Shown: positions 11,952 to 23,153 of the stretch, in pieces | How the letters are laid out: the number at the start of each line of letters is the position of its first letter | Position numbering within the stretch: the first letter of the stretch is position 1 | DNA from: Auriscalpium vulgare | Lineage: Eukaryota; Basidiomycota; Agaricomycetes; Russulales; Auriscalpiaceae | Assembly (NCBI GenBank): GCA_019915015.1 | Contig: JAHBBC010000005.1 | Coordinates: 1,054,001 to 1,118,000 of the forward strand | Direction of reading: 5' to 3' | Length of the DNA: 64,000 nucleotides | Position numbers and translations under genes: made by a program | Notes under the pieces: generated by a model | What the model was told of the DNA's origin: nothing | Database searches by the model: none | What the model saw: only the letters and a program-made list of their open reading frames with translations

Positions 11952-12130
11952 ATGGCTGTCGTCGGAATCGATTTGATTCTCTTGCCAGCAAAGTACGTAT
12001 GCGGCGGTGGATCTAGCGTGGTATGCGGGGTATATGTGCTTATTTGGGGTTTCAGGTCAGACATAGAGGCATCGACTTCATCACGAACGAGGTCTCGAAT
12101 CGCGCAACGCCGCGAGTAACTCGTTTCTCT
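11952..12130 (+). pseudogene. 5' fragment of an Hsp110/SSE1-like (Hsp70-family) gene
   Basis: The ATG at 11952 opens MAVVGIDLILLPAK, followed by GTACGT and, 60 bases on, a TTTCAG acceptor. From 12056 the frame reads RHRGIDFITNEVSNRATP. Basidiomycete Sse1 proteins begin with a VGIDFG-like strand and continue with ARHRGID(I)I(x)NE(x)SNR(x)TPS, so this is the start of the nucleotide-binding domain. The glycine loop after GID is destroyed, the exon phases do not match, and the similarity ends by about 12130. The rest of the gene is absent, so this is a decayed partial copy. Confidence 0.6.
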
Positions 12131-12229
12131 GGAGTCAGGGTACACTGGATCTACTACACTTCATACAGCTTCTTCATTTCAATCCCAGCGCATAGTGCGT
12201 TGGGCTCACGTCCTGCAGCAGCAGCGCCG

Positions 12230-13462
12230 TCACCCTTCCACCCCATGTGCCACCCTGTTCGCTGAAATCCACTGTCGGATAAATGTGCTGCTCATCTTCG
12301 TCTTCTTCAGCAGTTCAGCATCTTCGTCATCGAGTCGATGCGACGTGTGCGAGATCACGTCAATTACGAAAGTCTGCAGTGGCGGGAGCTGCTTCTCCTG
12401 CCGTCGCTTGTCCACTGCAAATAGCTTTGAGTTTCCCATATACGACTGCATGCCTGATACCACGTACCTGCTGCGCCGCCAGAAAGCGTCTCCTTGCTCA
12501 CGACCAGGGCCTGCACATTCGGATCCCATCCAGTCGGGCCGTACACGTCGTCGATGGGTACGACATCGTAGATCAGACCAGGCTTGAAGAACTCCAGGAA
12601 CCCGCGCACGCGTGCTATTCGCTCGGGCAGGCTCTCAAGAAGGTCTTTATTCGCCTTGTTCACGAGGAGCTTGTCGTCTGCGCACACCTGAGACAGCTAT
12701 TTGGACGCCTGAGGCATAGAGATACGCACCCGTCACGCCAACAATGATTTTCTCCTCCGCAATCCATGCCGTCATACTCAGGAGAATCTTGTGCCCGGCA
12801 TGCAAGTGGTCAAAAGTTCCTCCGCAAGCCACGACGGGGTATGTAGATGGCAATGGATCCCCGACCGTGAGTGGGGTGCCAGGTGCAGAAAGCTGCTCGC
12901 CCGGCATGCACCATGCGGTCCGCACGGAAGCTATGGACTGGGGCAGAGGCACAGGAATGCTATCTAAAGACAATCAGAGGGCACAACGCAAGTAAAGAAA
13001 CCACCACGCACCGCCTTCGATGCGAAACGCTACTTGGACCCCTTCGCCTGCTGCTTCGCTCAGGTCCTGATCGTAACCCCTCAATAGGACGTCCACATTG
13101 AGGAGGATCTTGTCCATATTCTGCGCGACTGACGTCGCCTGGACGTAGACATAAGTCAAGAGGCTTTGGACAGCATCCCAACTCTCGGTACGCGACAGAG
13201 CAGGCGCGTCGCTCTGCACCGAGGCGACAGTGTCGCGCCTGGCAGCCGTGACAGGCGAGCGGGGCGAGTGACCAACATTGAAGAGACGCGAGAAAAGGAC
13301 AACAATGAGCCGGTCGCGAGTGCTGCGGGCGGCGCCAGCGATGATGGGTGCGAGGAAATGGGGAGAATCGAGGCTGTCGATGGTAGCGAGGAGGATGGCG
13401 CTGGAAAAGGAGGCGTTGGGGAGGGGCATGAGAGCGTCGTGATCGGAAAGAGAGCTAGACAT
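12230..13462 (-). CDS. CAB4: Phosphopantetheine adenylyltransferase, 359 aa
   Basis: Exons 13462-13012, 12963-12730, 12677-12468, 12414-12230. It joins 4'-phosphopantetheine and ATP to dephospho-CoA, the fourth step of CoA synthesis. The nucleotidyltransferase core starts near residue 180 with VVACGGTFDHLHAGHK (HxGH ATP-binding motif). It continues with GVTDD-LLxNK, PIDDVYGPTG, ALVVSKET and ends with KMSSTFIRQW. The N-terminal 150 residues are a family-typical extension without a known domain. The start is the ATG opening MSSSLSDHD; no better one lies in frame. Only the PPAT activity is present here, with no dephospho-CoA kinase domain. Confidence 0.92.
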
Positions 13463-13653
13463 GCTGCGGTAATGCTGCGGGTATTTATGGCAGTGGGAGT
13501 CAGGAGTTGGAGAATACCGTCGAGGCGCGTCGAGCACGGGTCATACGTCATGATATTCCTACCCCAAGGTCAATGGAATAATGATAGCTACAGTGTCGTA
13601 AGTACAGTCCATGGTGGAACAACAGGCTCGTAATGTCATCACAGTCGTAAAAA

Positions 13654-15507
13654 TCATGTCCGTGTGCGCGGGGATTGTTTGCTCTGATGCAGGTCCTTCA
13701 CGTCGAAAAACACGCTGATCCCGAACGCAACACATAGCAGACACGCCCCGGCAGACGCAATGTTGTATGCGTTGCACCTTGTGCAGTCATTCTCGTTAGC
13801 ACGGTCACAGATCCAAGGGTGGATATAGCACTTACCAGCCCTCAAACCCCCCGGGCGGGCACTTCTGTCCAATCAGCACCCACACAAACTCAATCCCCCA
13901 GACGAAGAGCGACACGATGTCGAAAAACACCGACCACTTCAGCTCCTTCCGTGCATGCATCCACATCTCTTCCAACGCAAGCCCCTCGAACACGCCGCGA
14001 CGCCGCGGTCGCCGCACCTGTCCCGCCGCGCCGAAACCAGCAGATGACAGGTCGTCGCCGGCAGAGGCATCGTCGGCAGGGTCCTCACGTTGGCCACCAT
14101 GGAACATAGTGGGGTCGACGATAAGGTTCACTTGGACAGAGCCGTGTTCGTGTTTCCCTTTCTTCCCTTTCTTCCCTTTCTTGCCTGCTCCAGGGAGACC
14201 CTGCACCGGTAAGACGGCAAGGCCGCCAGGCATTCCGCCAGTAAAATGCGACTGCTTGCGCTTGCGGCCACCGCAGCAGCAAGGACGGAGCATGAAGAGG
14301 TAGAGGCAGAGGAGAAAGGACACGACGGAGAGGATGTACATGGCAAACGTGGAAGCTTTGCCCTGTGGAGGAGGTGGTTTGGCAGGTTTGATCATCTAGA
14401 TTCCGATGAATCAGTCTACATACACATTGCGAGAACAAATTGACTTACCAGAACAGGGTAGATGGATGATATCGCAATACCAAGCGCCAGGGAAGTCTCC
14501 AAGACCCTCATAGTCGTCCTCTTCTTCGGGCCCTGGGTGATGAGCTTGCCCTTCTCGTCTACGCTGCCAACCACAGGACCGTCCTCGCTTCCCGCACCGC
14601 CGCCAGGCGCTCCCTTTCCCCCAAACTCCCGTTCGAGCATGCGCATGCGCTCCTCCTTCATCTCCGAGTCCATCGGCACGCCACGCTCCAGGGCATCCGT
14701 ATGTGCCCACGGCAGCAATTCGCGCTGCGACCCGTCGTACGTCGTCGAATACGGATCATACGGACCTTGGCTCTCATGCGAGTGCGAATTCTTGGACGCG
14801 AAGTTTGGCAAGCTAGCGGAGGGGAAAGCGGGGTCGAAGAACGCGGGATGCAGGGGTGGCTCGGAGACGGGGGAGCGGGTGGCCTGCTGCTGCCGCGCAC
14901 GCTTGTCGGCGTCATACCAGTGGTGCGACCACGCGGGGAAATGTGCGATGTCAATTTCAGAGTCGTAGCCAGGCTCGCGCGGGGAGACGCTCTCGAGGGA
15001 GGGCCGGGACCGATTGGCGTAGTCGGGCGCATGGCGTATTGCCGGGGACTGGTAAGAAGACGGCGGCGGGAGGGAAAACGGTCGGTGCGGTGCATATGAC
15101 GGGATGTGTGACTGCGACGAGAGTGTGCCGGGGGAAGACACGAGAGACGGCGGCGAGTTTGCGCTCTGCACCGAAAACGGACGGCGTTGCGGAGGCGACG
15201 GAGGGTACTCGTCGTAGTGGTAGACTGGCTCATACGCACCAGGCATGGCAGCACGGCGAGGATAGGGATTGAGCGTGTTCATGTAATCCGCGAGATCGAG
15301 AGCTTCGACGGACGGATCTGAGGCCTCCCGGCGCTGGTGGGGGTATGCGCGGGGTGGCCAGTCATAGTCTGCGTCTAGCGCATACTGGCTCTGATGGCGA
15401 GGGGATGTGAGTGAAGGGAGAGGGTCGGCAGGATCGGGAGACCAAGGGCGCGGGCGGAACTGGGAGGCGGGAGGCGGGGTGTCGAGCCTGTGCTCGGGTG
15501 CGTACAT
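13654..15507 (-). CDS. Conserved basidiomycete multi-pass membrane protein, 580 aa
   Basis: Exons 15507-14449, 14395-13836, 13777-13654. About 330 disordered Pro/Ser/Tyr-rich residues precede four hydrophobic segments: one near residue 340 (ALGIAISSIYPVL), one near 370 (YILSVVSFLLCLYLF, followed by LRPCCCGG), one near 500 (FDIVSLFVWGIEFVWVLIG) and a C-terminal pair of stretches around GACLLCVAFGISVFFD. A lysine/glycine repeat (KKGKKGKKGK) links the second and third. The block RRRGVFEGLALEEMW...GQKCPPGGFEGW resembles an uncharacterised protein I have seen across basidiomycetes. No enzymatic motif is visible. A plasma- or endomembrane protein with a long cytosolic tail is the safest description. 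Confidence 0.8.
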
Positions 15508-15737
15508 GGCGGAATCGTTAATGAGTCGTGAGGCTGGTCGTCAGTTTCATAAGAGGGATACAGCGGAGGTGGGAGGAGGCGGAGAGAAACCAATCGGCGA
15601 CTCAGTGGAATGCGCAGAGGAAGGTCTGCAGTGAGAAGCGCCACCCAAAACGGAAAGAGCGGCTGATGACTTCGTCGTCGGTGTAGCAAGCTTAGGCCGT
15701 GATACTCGATTGACAAATTGAAACATATGTACACACT

Positions 15738-16738
15738 TCAGGGAAGCTCCTCCAGCCACTGCGACAACTCTGAGATGCCTTTGCCACCACTCTTCTCCTC
15801 GGCGCTGAGCTTCTCCCCGACGGCGACACTTGTTCCCAAGAACTCCACCTCACCACCCTCCCACTCAGCAAACTTGAATGAGCCACCAGATGGCCCGTTG
15901 CACTCAAGCCCAGCCCCCTCCGATGACTCCTCGCCATCCGCACCCAGCCCCTCGATCCCCACAGCGCCGCTCTGCGAGACACGCCGCTTCTCAAGCTCGC
16001 GCTCCAGCACAGTGCGGACGCGGTTGATCGCGAGCTGGTCTGGTACAGCGGCTGCGGAGGCTGCGCCCGTTTTGAGGAGATCGCTCTTGTGGGCGAGGAT
16101 AAGGAGCGCTGGGGGTGTATGTGATGGAGGGAGGGATGTGATCGCGTGGAGGACTTTGTGAAGATGTCTAGATGGAAAAGGACACGTCAGTGACTGGCGC
16201 GTCCGCGAGCCGGAAAACGTACTCGGCCACAGCTGCACCGCTGCGGGACACAGTGCTCGCATCCACGACGAAAATAACAGCTTTCGCATCTGAGAGGTGG
16301 TCGAGCAATTGGTCTCTGACTCGCGGATGCCCCGGCACGTCAACGAGGGTCACGGTTTTGTTGTTCAATAGTGTCAAGACAGACGTATTTGTCTGCAATG
16401 AGGTATGGCTCGGCAGTGTTTGCCTGTAAACAAGCTTTAAAGTGTGTCAGCGCCTGTCTGAGGAAGGGTGGAGCCAACGCACCGTGGAGAGCACAGCGGT
16501 CTTTCCAGCATCTGGGGGACCGACGAAGAGGATGGTGTTCCCTCGAGATTGCGACTTCCGACGTAACCAGAGGCTGATCGCTTCAACTCTGTCAAACAGG
16601 AGACTGACTGCCACTGTGGTCGAACGTACCTATGGCGAGCAATGCGACAAACAATGAAGCGGCGATGAGAACCTGAGGTGATGCGGCGAGCGCAGAAGAC
16701 ACAGGCAGAGCTTCTGGAGCTACCTCTGGTTCTGCCAT
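15738..16738 (-). CDS. SRP102: Signal recognition particle receptor subunit beta, 288 aa
   Basis: Exons 16738-16630, 16586-16483, 16434-16211, 16167-15738. An N-terminal membrane anchor (residues 18-37) is followed by an Arf-like GTPase: P-loop GPPDAGKT, QTLPSHTSLQTN (switch I), DVPGHPRVR (switch II), AHKSDLL in place of NKxD, and a C-terminal WLEELP helix. By family, it anchors the SRP receptor to the ER and supports co-translational targeting. An acidic/glycine insertion lies between the HKSD motif and the last strand. The exon 3/4 joint needs a GC donor (16210, GCTCGC) or a sequence error; everything else fits. Confidence 0.9.
16168..16210 (-). other. Candidate 43-nt GC-AG intron in the SRP receptor beta gene
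   Basis: Joining TTCCG to ACATCTTC gives AEYVFR-HLHKVLHAI in phase 2, as the family requires. Every GT nearby gives a wrong phase. The donor GCTCGC is a weak match, so a 1-2 nt sequencing error is an alternative. Confidence 0.45.
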
Positions 16739-17005
16739 CGTGAATTCAAGTTACAATGGATCGCGCGTTCGACGCCAGTGCCAACATTCCCGGCGGTTGT
16801 TTGGCTTTGTTAGAATCAGAGGCTCTTGGACAATAAACGTAAACAACTTCTCCTGTCGTAATCTCTTTGCAATATCTTATAGATGCACACATGCGGTTTT
16901 GCAGCACGGGGTCACTCCCATAATCCCATTGTATAAAATAATAGACCGATAAATAAGTGAGTTGTAAACACATCCGACATGATTTCATTATTCGTCTTGC
17001 GAGGT

Positions 17006-18105
17006 TCAAGTGCAGGAGCAGGCAGCGACGTTCGCCTTCTTTCCGAAGGGGCAGGTGCCAGCTGTATACAGCTTCAGGATACAATTTTCGTGAGAAGAAT
17101 TCATAACACTCACAAGCACCGAAAGCAACAATGCCAGTCGCGGGGGAGCCGAAGAGGCCGGGGTTAACGCCGGCCAGCTGCGCGTTAGCGACGCCCTTCA
17201 GCTCTGCGTTCTTCGGCGCCTTCTCACAGAACAATGTGGAGGGAACGACGCCATTGATATTGAGGGCATTGCGGGGGTGCTTGCGGTACGCGATGGCGTT
17301 CGCGATGAGCGCGGACTTGTTCTTGATGCCGGGCAGCTTGGCAAAGGAGACCATGGCGTCGGCGTTGTCCTGCTGGGCGCAAGCATCCGCGTTCGCGAGG
17401 AGAGAGCTGATGCCGTTGAGGCCGGCAAGCGTGACGCAGGGGTCGCCTGCCGCCTGGGACTGCCCGGACGCCTCGCAGAGCGTCTGCCAGCTCTGTGCAA
17501 CCGCGCCTAGATCCGACTGGGCGATGCGCTTAGAGATCGAGAGAACATTCTTGTCGAGATAGCTGCGCCGGGCCTTCTTTGCCGCGCAAGCAGGAGGCGC
17601 CGTTGCTCTGAAGTGGGTTATAGATTTAGACATTCTGTGACCAACGGTTCAACAACGTGTCTGACCTTGTCTCAATGTCCCGCTTGCCAGCGATACCGCC
17701 CGTGACCCCAGTGTTCTTAATGCGCTGCGCTGCATCCGCCTCAGTATCGCAGGTGATGCTATACAAGTCCATCAGCCTAAGTGCAGACAGCACACGACTT
17801 ACAAAAACGTACCTGGTCCCACGCGAATTTACAAGAGGAAGCGCAATGCAGGTCAGGCCAGACCCACAAGGCGACAACACAAATTTGCTGTTGGCGCATT
17901 GCGCGAACTTGCCGTCAATGCACGCGTTCTCGCCGCTGGTGCAACTGCTGTCGGCCGAAAGTGACGTGAATTTGCGGTTCAGAGCCTGGGCGTCGAGTCC
18001 ATTTTGCCGGGAGAAGGCAGCACGCGTCGCGAGGTCGCCGATGGTGCTGGCGGACGCCGCCACAACAAGAGTGAAGGGAAGGACGAAAGAGTGGATGAAG
18101 TGCAT
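17006..18105 (-). CDS. Secreted cysteine-containing protein, CBM19-like N-terminus, 311 aa
   Basis: Exons 18105-17813, 17758-17666, 17607-17114, 17061-17006. A signal peptide (MHFIHSFVLPFTLVVAASAS) is followed by about 75 residues with SCTSGENACIDGKFAQC, FVLSPCGSGLTC and SITCDTEADA, resembling the chitin-binding CBM19 fold. The second half contains QSWQTLCEASG, DPCVTLAG, NADACAQQDNADAM, YRKHPRNALN and a Cys-rich tail (GTCPFGKKANVAACSC). I recognise the whole as a family frequent in basidiomycete secretomes without a proven function; cell-wall association is inference. The ATG at 18105 is chosen because it starts the signal peptide. Confidence 0.78.
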
Positions 18106-19263
18106 TTCGTGAGGATGGATTTGAATTGAATTGGTCGTTAAAAAAATGAGAGGCGTCCAAGCGCTGAAGAGGGAGTGACTGGCGTTACAAAGAGCGGGGG
18201 AGCAACCAGGCTGAGGAACAGCATTGCAATTCGTCAAGATTTTATAGCTTCGGAGAGCGGTCGGTCCGGCCCAGCACAGCGCGCAGGGGGTCGTTTCATC
18301 GATCGGTCAGGGTGCGTGATCGGAACTCATCAATGATGGTGCTGAAGCCCCGTTCGCAACCAGTTACATACAAGACAGGAAACGTCAGCACAGGATGGAG
18401 AAGCGAGGTTGCCAACGGGCGCCGGCATATGTGGTGTCCGTGGGCGTCGAATACTGGCTTCACCGAGGACTCGCGCCCAGACACAGCCAGACGAATCCGA
18501 GACCTTAGTGAAGGCTGTGGAACAGCGCCGAGTTTCCGTGCGCTCTAAGCGAGACGCCCGATCACATCTGTTGTGCGGCACAGGATACAAGAGTCTGCAA
18601 GGTCATAAATGCGAGACGGCACTAGTAGTAGTACTCACTTCAGGGCTCTTGGTCCGGCATCCGCGCGCCAAGCTTGTGCGGCCAAAGTATGAGCTCTGTC
18701 GAGATGCTGAGGTGATCCAATGCGGGCCTCCCTTCGAGATGGGCAACCTACGAAGTGGCCGTGCATCAAAGATTGATGACATTTACCGCATGTTTCGGAC
18801 GGCGCGGGGTAGGTGTCGTGAGGATGAGCGCCAGACGCCATATTCACGCTGTTGGCTTGGGTGCAGCTATAAGTCTGACAATGATATGGCAATGGTAGTA
18901 GTACTTCACATCACAGAGCCGATGTCCGCCCGCGACCAAGCGTTCTCCGTTCGTGTCCTTGCTGATCCTCAGTTGTTGAGTGGAGTCATACAGATGGGAG
19001 AGAACGCAGGTGCTGATATGAACGTCGTAGAGGTCTGACTTGAGGGCAGATGATCAATCCATAATTAGTGTCTCGACAACGCGGGCTCGAGATTGTCGAC
19101 TCGGAGGATACGTACTCAGCCTTACTGCGGCCGCGCGACGCCACCAACGGCGAACGCCCCCATTGACACGTGATCGCAAAAATCTCGCGGACTCCGGAGA
19201 GCATGCGAGACGTTAGCCATCGCACATAGGTCTCCCACCGTGACGGGAACTCCAGACACAGTA
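18106..19263. other. Divergent intergenic region, no convincing gene
   Basis: 1,158 bases between the secreted-protein gene and UTP21. A 209-codon plus-strand frame (18409-19038) is open, but it has neither protein-like composition nor splice partners. Bases 18625-18640 and 18890-18906 share the motif TAGTAGTAC. Confidence 0.4.
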
Positions 19264-22200
19264 ATGGTTGCCGCACCTCCAGCTGTGGTACCAGAGGATA
19301 ATGCGCATCCTCCTCCTCGAAAACGGCACCGTTCAGCGGCCGCTGAGCCCATTTCCCAGCCCTCCACCTCCAATCGACTCTTTGCCCCATTCCGTGCCCT
19401 CGGTCTGATCACGAATCATGTCCCTTTTGTTCTACAGTCACGTTCGTTCAAAGGCGCGACAGACGGTCCCCGAATACACCTCTTGACATGTCTAGGCCGC
19501 TCGTGGGCTCTGTGGGAAGGCGGGAAGATGGGCCTGCTCTTCGTAGGTGAGTGGATGAAGTAGAAACGGCTTACCACTGCTATGGAGCTAATGACACATA
19601 CTACATCAAGGCCCCGAGGCTTCAGACCCAATTTCGAGCATGGTTATGGATGGAGATGCTGTGTGGGCAGCTTCTGGACCCCATGTACTCAAATACTTAA
19701 GAGGGAAAGAGGTGTGTTCTCACCTGGACACTTCTGGGTTCTCATCTGACCGCTTTAGCAAGGTCGCACGTTTGACGAGCCCGCTGGGATCTCCTCTTGC
19801 GTCCATCCTCATATTTGGGACCCAACTGCTAGCATTGACCGAAGATGGAGGTCGGCTATTGATATGGGATACGAGTGACGAAGGTATGTTGGATAGTCTG
19901 CTATGCTAAACTATTATTCCAAGGCTGGTCTTCTCATACGCTATCCTCAGCTTTCCAAGTCCAGGTCCAATTCGAGTCTGGGTTCATTGCAACGCATATG
20001 CTGCACCCCGCGACCTATCTGAACAAAATCCTTGTTGGAAGTAGCGACGGGAGCTTACAATTATGGAACATCCGTACCCAGTAAACCTTTCTCCTTCGTG
20101 TTTTTTTTTCCTGCAGCATGCTCATTTCCGACAGAACTTGCATCCACAAGTTTTCTGCCTCCAACATCCTGGTATCCCAATCTTCCAACGCAGCATCCTC
20201 TATCACTTCTCTGGCGCAATCCCCTGCAATAGACGTGGTTGGCGTAGGCTTTGCTTCAGGCGAGATCTCGGTTTACGACATCCGTGCAGACGAACGCCTG
20301 ATGCGCGTACACATGCAGGAGGGTGGTGTTCGCGCCCTGAGCTTCCGAAGCGGTACACATCGCGCCACTCTTGCATAAGATGCTTTACTCAGCGTAATCT
20401 GACAGATGGGCATCCGGTGCTGGCCTCAGCATCAGAGGCTGGGCATATATCATTGTGGGACCTTAGCACGAACGGCCGTCTCTTGCATACGGTGCGAGGG
20501 GCACACGACGGTGGCATCACGGCGCTGGAATGGGTGCCTGGTCAACCCGTTCTCGTTAGCTCTGGCGAGGACAACAGCGTAAAGGTGCGCAGCTGGTGCT
20601 GTAAGAATTACTGGCGTGCTCACTCGCGGCTGTCCGTAGCAATGGCTGTTTGATTCGCCGACAGCCTCTCCTCGCCTTCTCAAGTTCCGCTCAGGTCATC
20701 ACGCACCACCACATCTTATCCGGTATTACGGCGAAGATGGAAAACAACTCTTGACGGCATCTCGAGATCGTAGCTTGCGGTATACATCCGTCGTCCGAGA
20801 TTCCCGGTCGTTCGAGCTGTCTCAGGGTGCGTATGGACTTTTGAGCGGACATCACTGTTTACTGACCGCCTTGAATCCCGTAGGCTCGTTAGCGAAGAAA
20901 GCCACCAATTTTTCCATCTCGTTGGCATCACTCAAACTTCCCCCGATCACGTCTATGTCGTACTCGACCACGAGATCGAAAGATTGGGACGACATCTTGA
21001 CATCACACACGGACGAATCGTTTGTGAGAACGTGGAACATGCTATCAAAAAAAAAGGGCAAACATAATCTCGGTTTAGCAGACGCGGGCAAGAACAAGAC
21101 TGTGGGGTCCGCGAAGGCACGCATTCATTCCCTCAGCACCTTTTACGCTCCTTTAATTTATGTCGGGCATTTATAGGCCGTCTGCGTCTCGGCGTGTGGC
21201 AACTTTGGCCTAGCGAGTTCGTCGACAGGGTTGATCAACATGTGGAGCATGCAGTCAGGCATTCTGCGAAAGACATTCAAAATTGGACCATGTCCTCCCG
21301 ACGTGGCTCTGAAATTCCGACCTCCGCCAGGCAAAAAGCGTGGCGAAGAGCGCAGCGTCACAGGCCTTGCTAGCGATGCTTTGAATAGAGTGGTGATTGC
21401 CAGTACTTTGGATGGGACTATCAATGTAAGTGCGGCCACCCGACTCTGTAACGAGCGCCTTCACTAATTCTATGGTCGGTCTTAGTTCTTTGACTTCCAC
21501 GCCTCCAAGCTTGAGTCCACTCTGGTCCTTCCCACATCAATCGTATCTGTCACTCTGCATAGGGAGAGCAATCTCCTCGCGGCCGTCTGTGATGATTTGA
21601 CTGTGCGCCTGGTAGATATCGAAACACGGCGGGTAGTGCGTGAGTTTGGTGGTGCTGGTGGACGCATTTTGGATATTGTACGTCTCAACAGCTCATGCTC
21701 TGAGCAGCCTTGGTTGATTGCCGACTTTCTGCCTTCTTCACGCAGGCGTTCTCACCAGACTCCCGCTGGCTCATCACCGCGTCACTGGATTCTATCATAC
21801 GCACATATGACATCCCGACCGGGCGACTCATCGATGCGTTCCGGACCTCAAGCGTGGCTACAAGTCTCGCGTTCTCGCCGACGAGCGATTTCCTGGCAAC
21901 AGCTCACGTCGATTCCGTAGGAGTGTACCTGTGGTCAGTATAATGTCAGCCACAATCTGTATTCATCGCTGACCGCATATCATTTCTATCAGGGCTAATC
22001 GTGCACAGTACTCAGGTGTTACGTTCCGTAGCGTAGCGGAAGACGACATAACGAATGTTTCTCTGCCGTCAATGCAAGCGACGGCAGAAGATGAAGGTAT
22101 TCATGACGATTGCCGCCCGACGTACGGTTAGCTGACCTAAATCGAACGCAGCGTTGGACGCTTTGTCCGCACTGACCGTGCAGGATGCACCGCAGGATCT

Positions 22201-22934
22201 GTTCTCGACGCCCTCATATCTCGATGGCGACCTCGTAACACTCACTCTCCTCCCGCGCTCTCGATGGCAGACACTACTCAATCTGGACGTCATCCAGGTG
22301 AAATCTTTCCCATGAGTCTGTAAACGCTAATGATCACTGACTTTCTGAGCTTCCAGCAACGGAATAAGCCCAAAGAACCGCCGAAGGCACCTGAGAAGGC
22401 ACCGTTCTTCCTCCCAACGCTTCCAGGGGTTGAACCCAGGTTCGTAGTAGAAGAAAAGGTGAAGAACATCGAAACGTCAACGCGTCGACTCGAGAAAGCG
22501 GCAGCGGAGACCGAAAGTGTCTTCTTCAAAAAACTGTCAGACGAGGCCAAGGATGACACCTGTAAGTCGTTCCCTGTGTATGCATGAGACTTGGATCTGA
22601 TCTTCGCGCGCCAGACGAAGAATTCTTCACATTTGCAAAGTCCCTATCCCCAGCAGCGGTCGACCTCGAACTCCGAATGCTCGTGACGCTCGATGCTCTC
22701 CGGCTGTTCCTGCACGCCCTGACGCAGCGCCTGCACTCACGGCGCGACTTCGAGGCGGTCCAGACGTACCTGAACGTCTTCCTGCGGATGCATGGAAACG
22801 AACTCGTATCGAATTCTGAGATGCGGAACGACCTCGAGGTGCTGCTCGCCCTTCAGAAGCGAGAGAGCGATCGTGTCCTGGAGCTGATTGCTTCATCTCT
22901 GGGTACATTGGCCTTCGTGAGGGATACGTTGTAG
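19264..22934 (+). CDS. UTP21: U3 snoRNP component UTP21 (WDR36), 957 aa
   Basis: Fifteen exons: 19264-19546, 19611-19711, 19763-19883, 19951-20080, 20117-20352, 20406-20584, 20640-20826, 20884-21116, 21177-21425, 21486-21677, 21746-21933, 21993-22096, 22152-22297, 22357-22561, 22615-22934; all phases agree. After a short basic leader, FAPFRALGLITNHVPFVLQ opens two tandem beta-propellers built from WD40 repeats (e.g. HPATYLNKILVGS, CGNFGLASSS, AFSPDSRWLITAS). From about residue 780 the helical Utp21 domain follows (RSRWQTLLNLDVIQQRNKP, EEFFTFAKSLSP). By family, it acts in the nucleolus in the SSU processome on 18S pre-rRNA. The intron after exon 8 uses a GC donor. The first in-frame ATG is 19264. 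Confidence 0.95.
21117..21176 (+). other. GC-AG intron of UTP21
   Basis: The donor AAG|GCACGC and acceptor TTATAG join GSAK to AVCVSACGNF in phase 0, matching the conserved family run. No GT donor close by gives this join. Confidence 0.7.
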
Positions 22935-23153
22935 TCGGTTGCAAAAGTAATATACAACTGCCATATATAATCCTATATGCAATTGCAATGACGAACAGAC
23001 GGGAGGACGTTGGAGAAGTGCTCGGTAAGGCCGGTTTGAAGGACCGTCGCGTTGACGCGTCTTCGGAGCACGTGCGCTGGCAGTACTAGTTCCGCCACGC
23101 AAGAGGCTTTCGTCTGTTCCAACAGAGACTCGCGAGCAAAGCATCTGATTTCG

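Noticed and set aside
14155..14190. TTTCCCTTTCTTCC repeat
   Set aside because: It is coding and accounts for the Lys-Lys-Gly repeat of the membrane protein on the minus strand.
18409..19038. 209-codon open frame on the plus strand
   Set aside because: Composition, codon use and lack of splice partners look like random open frame; no domain seen.
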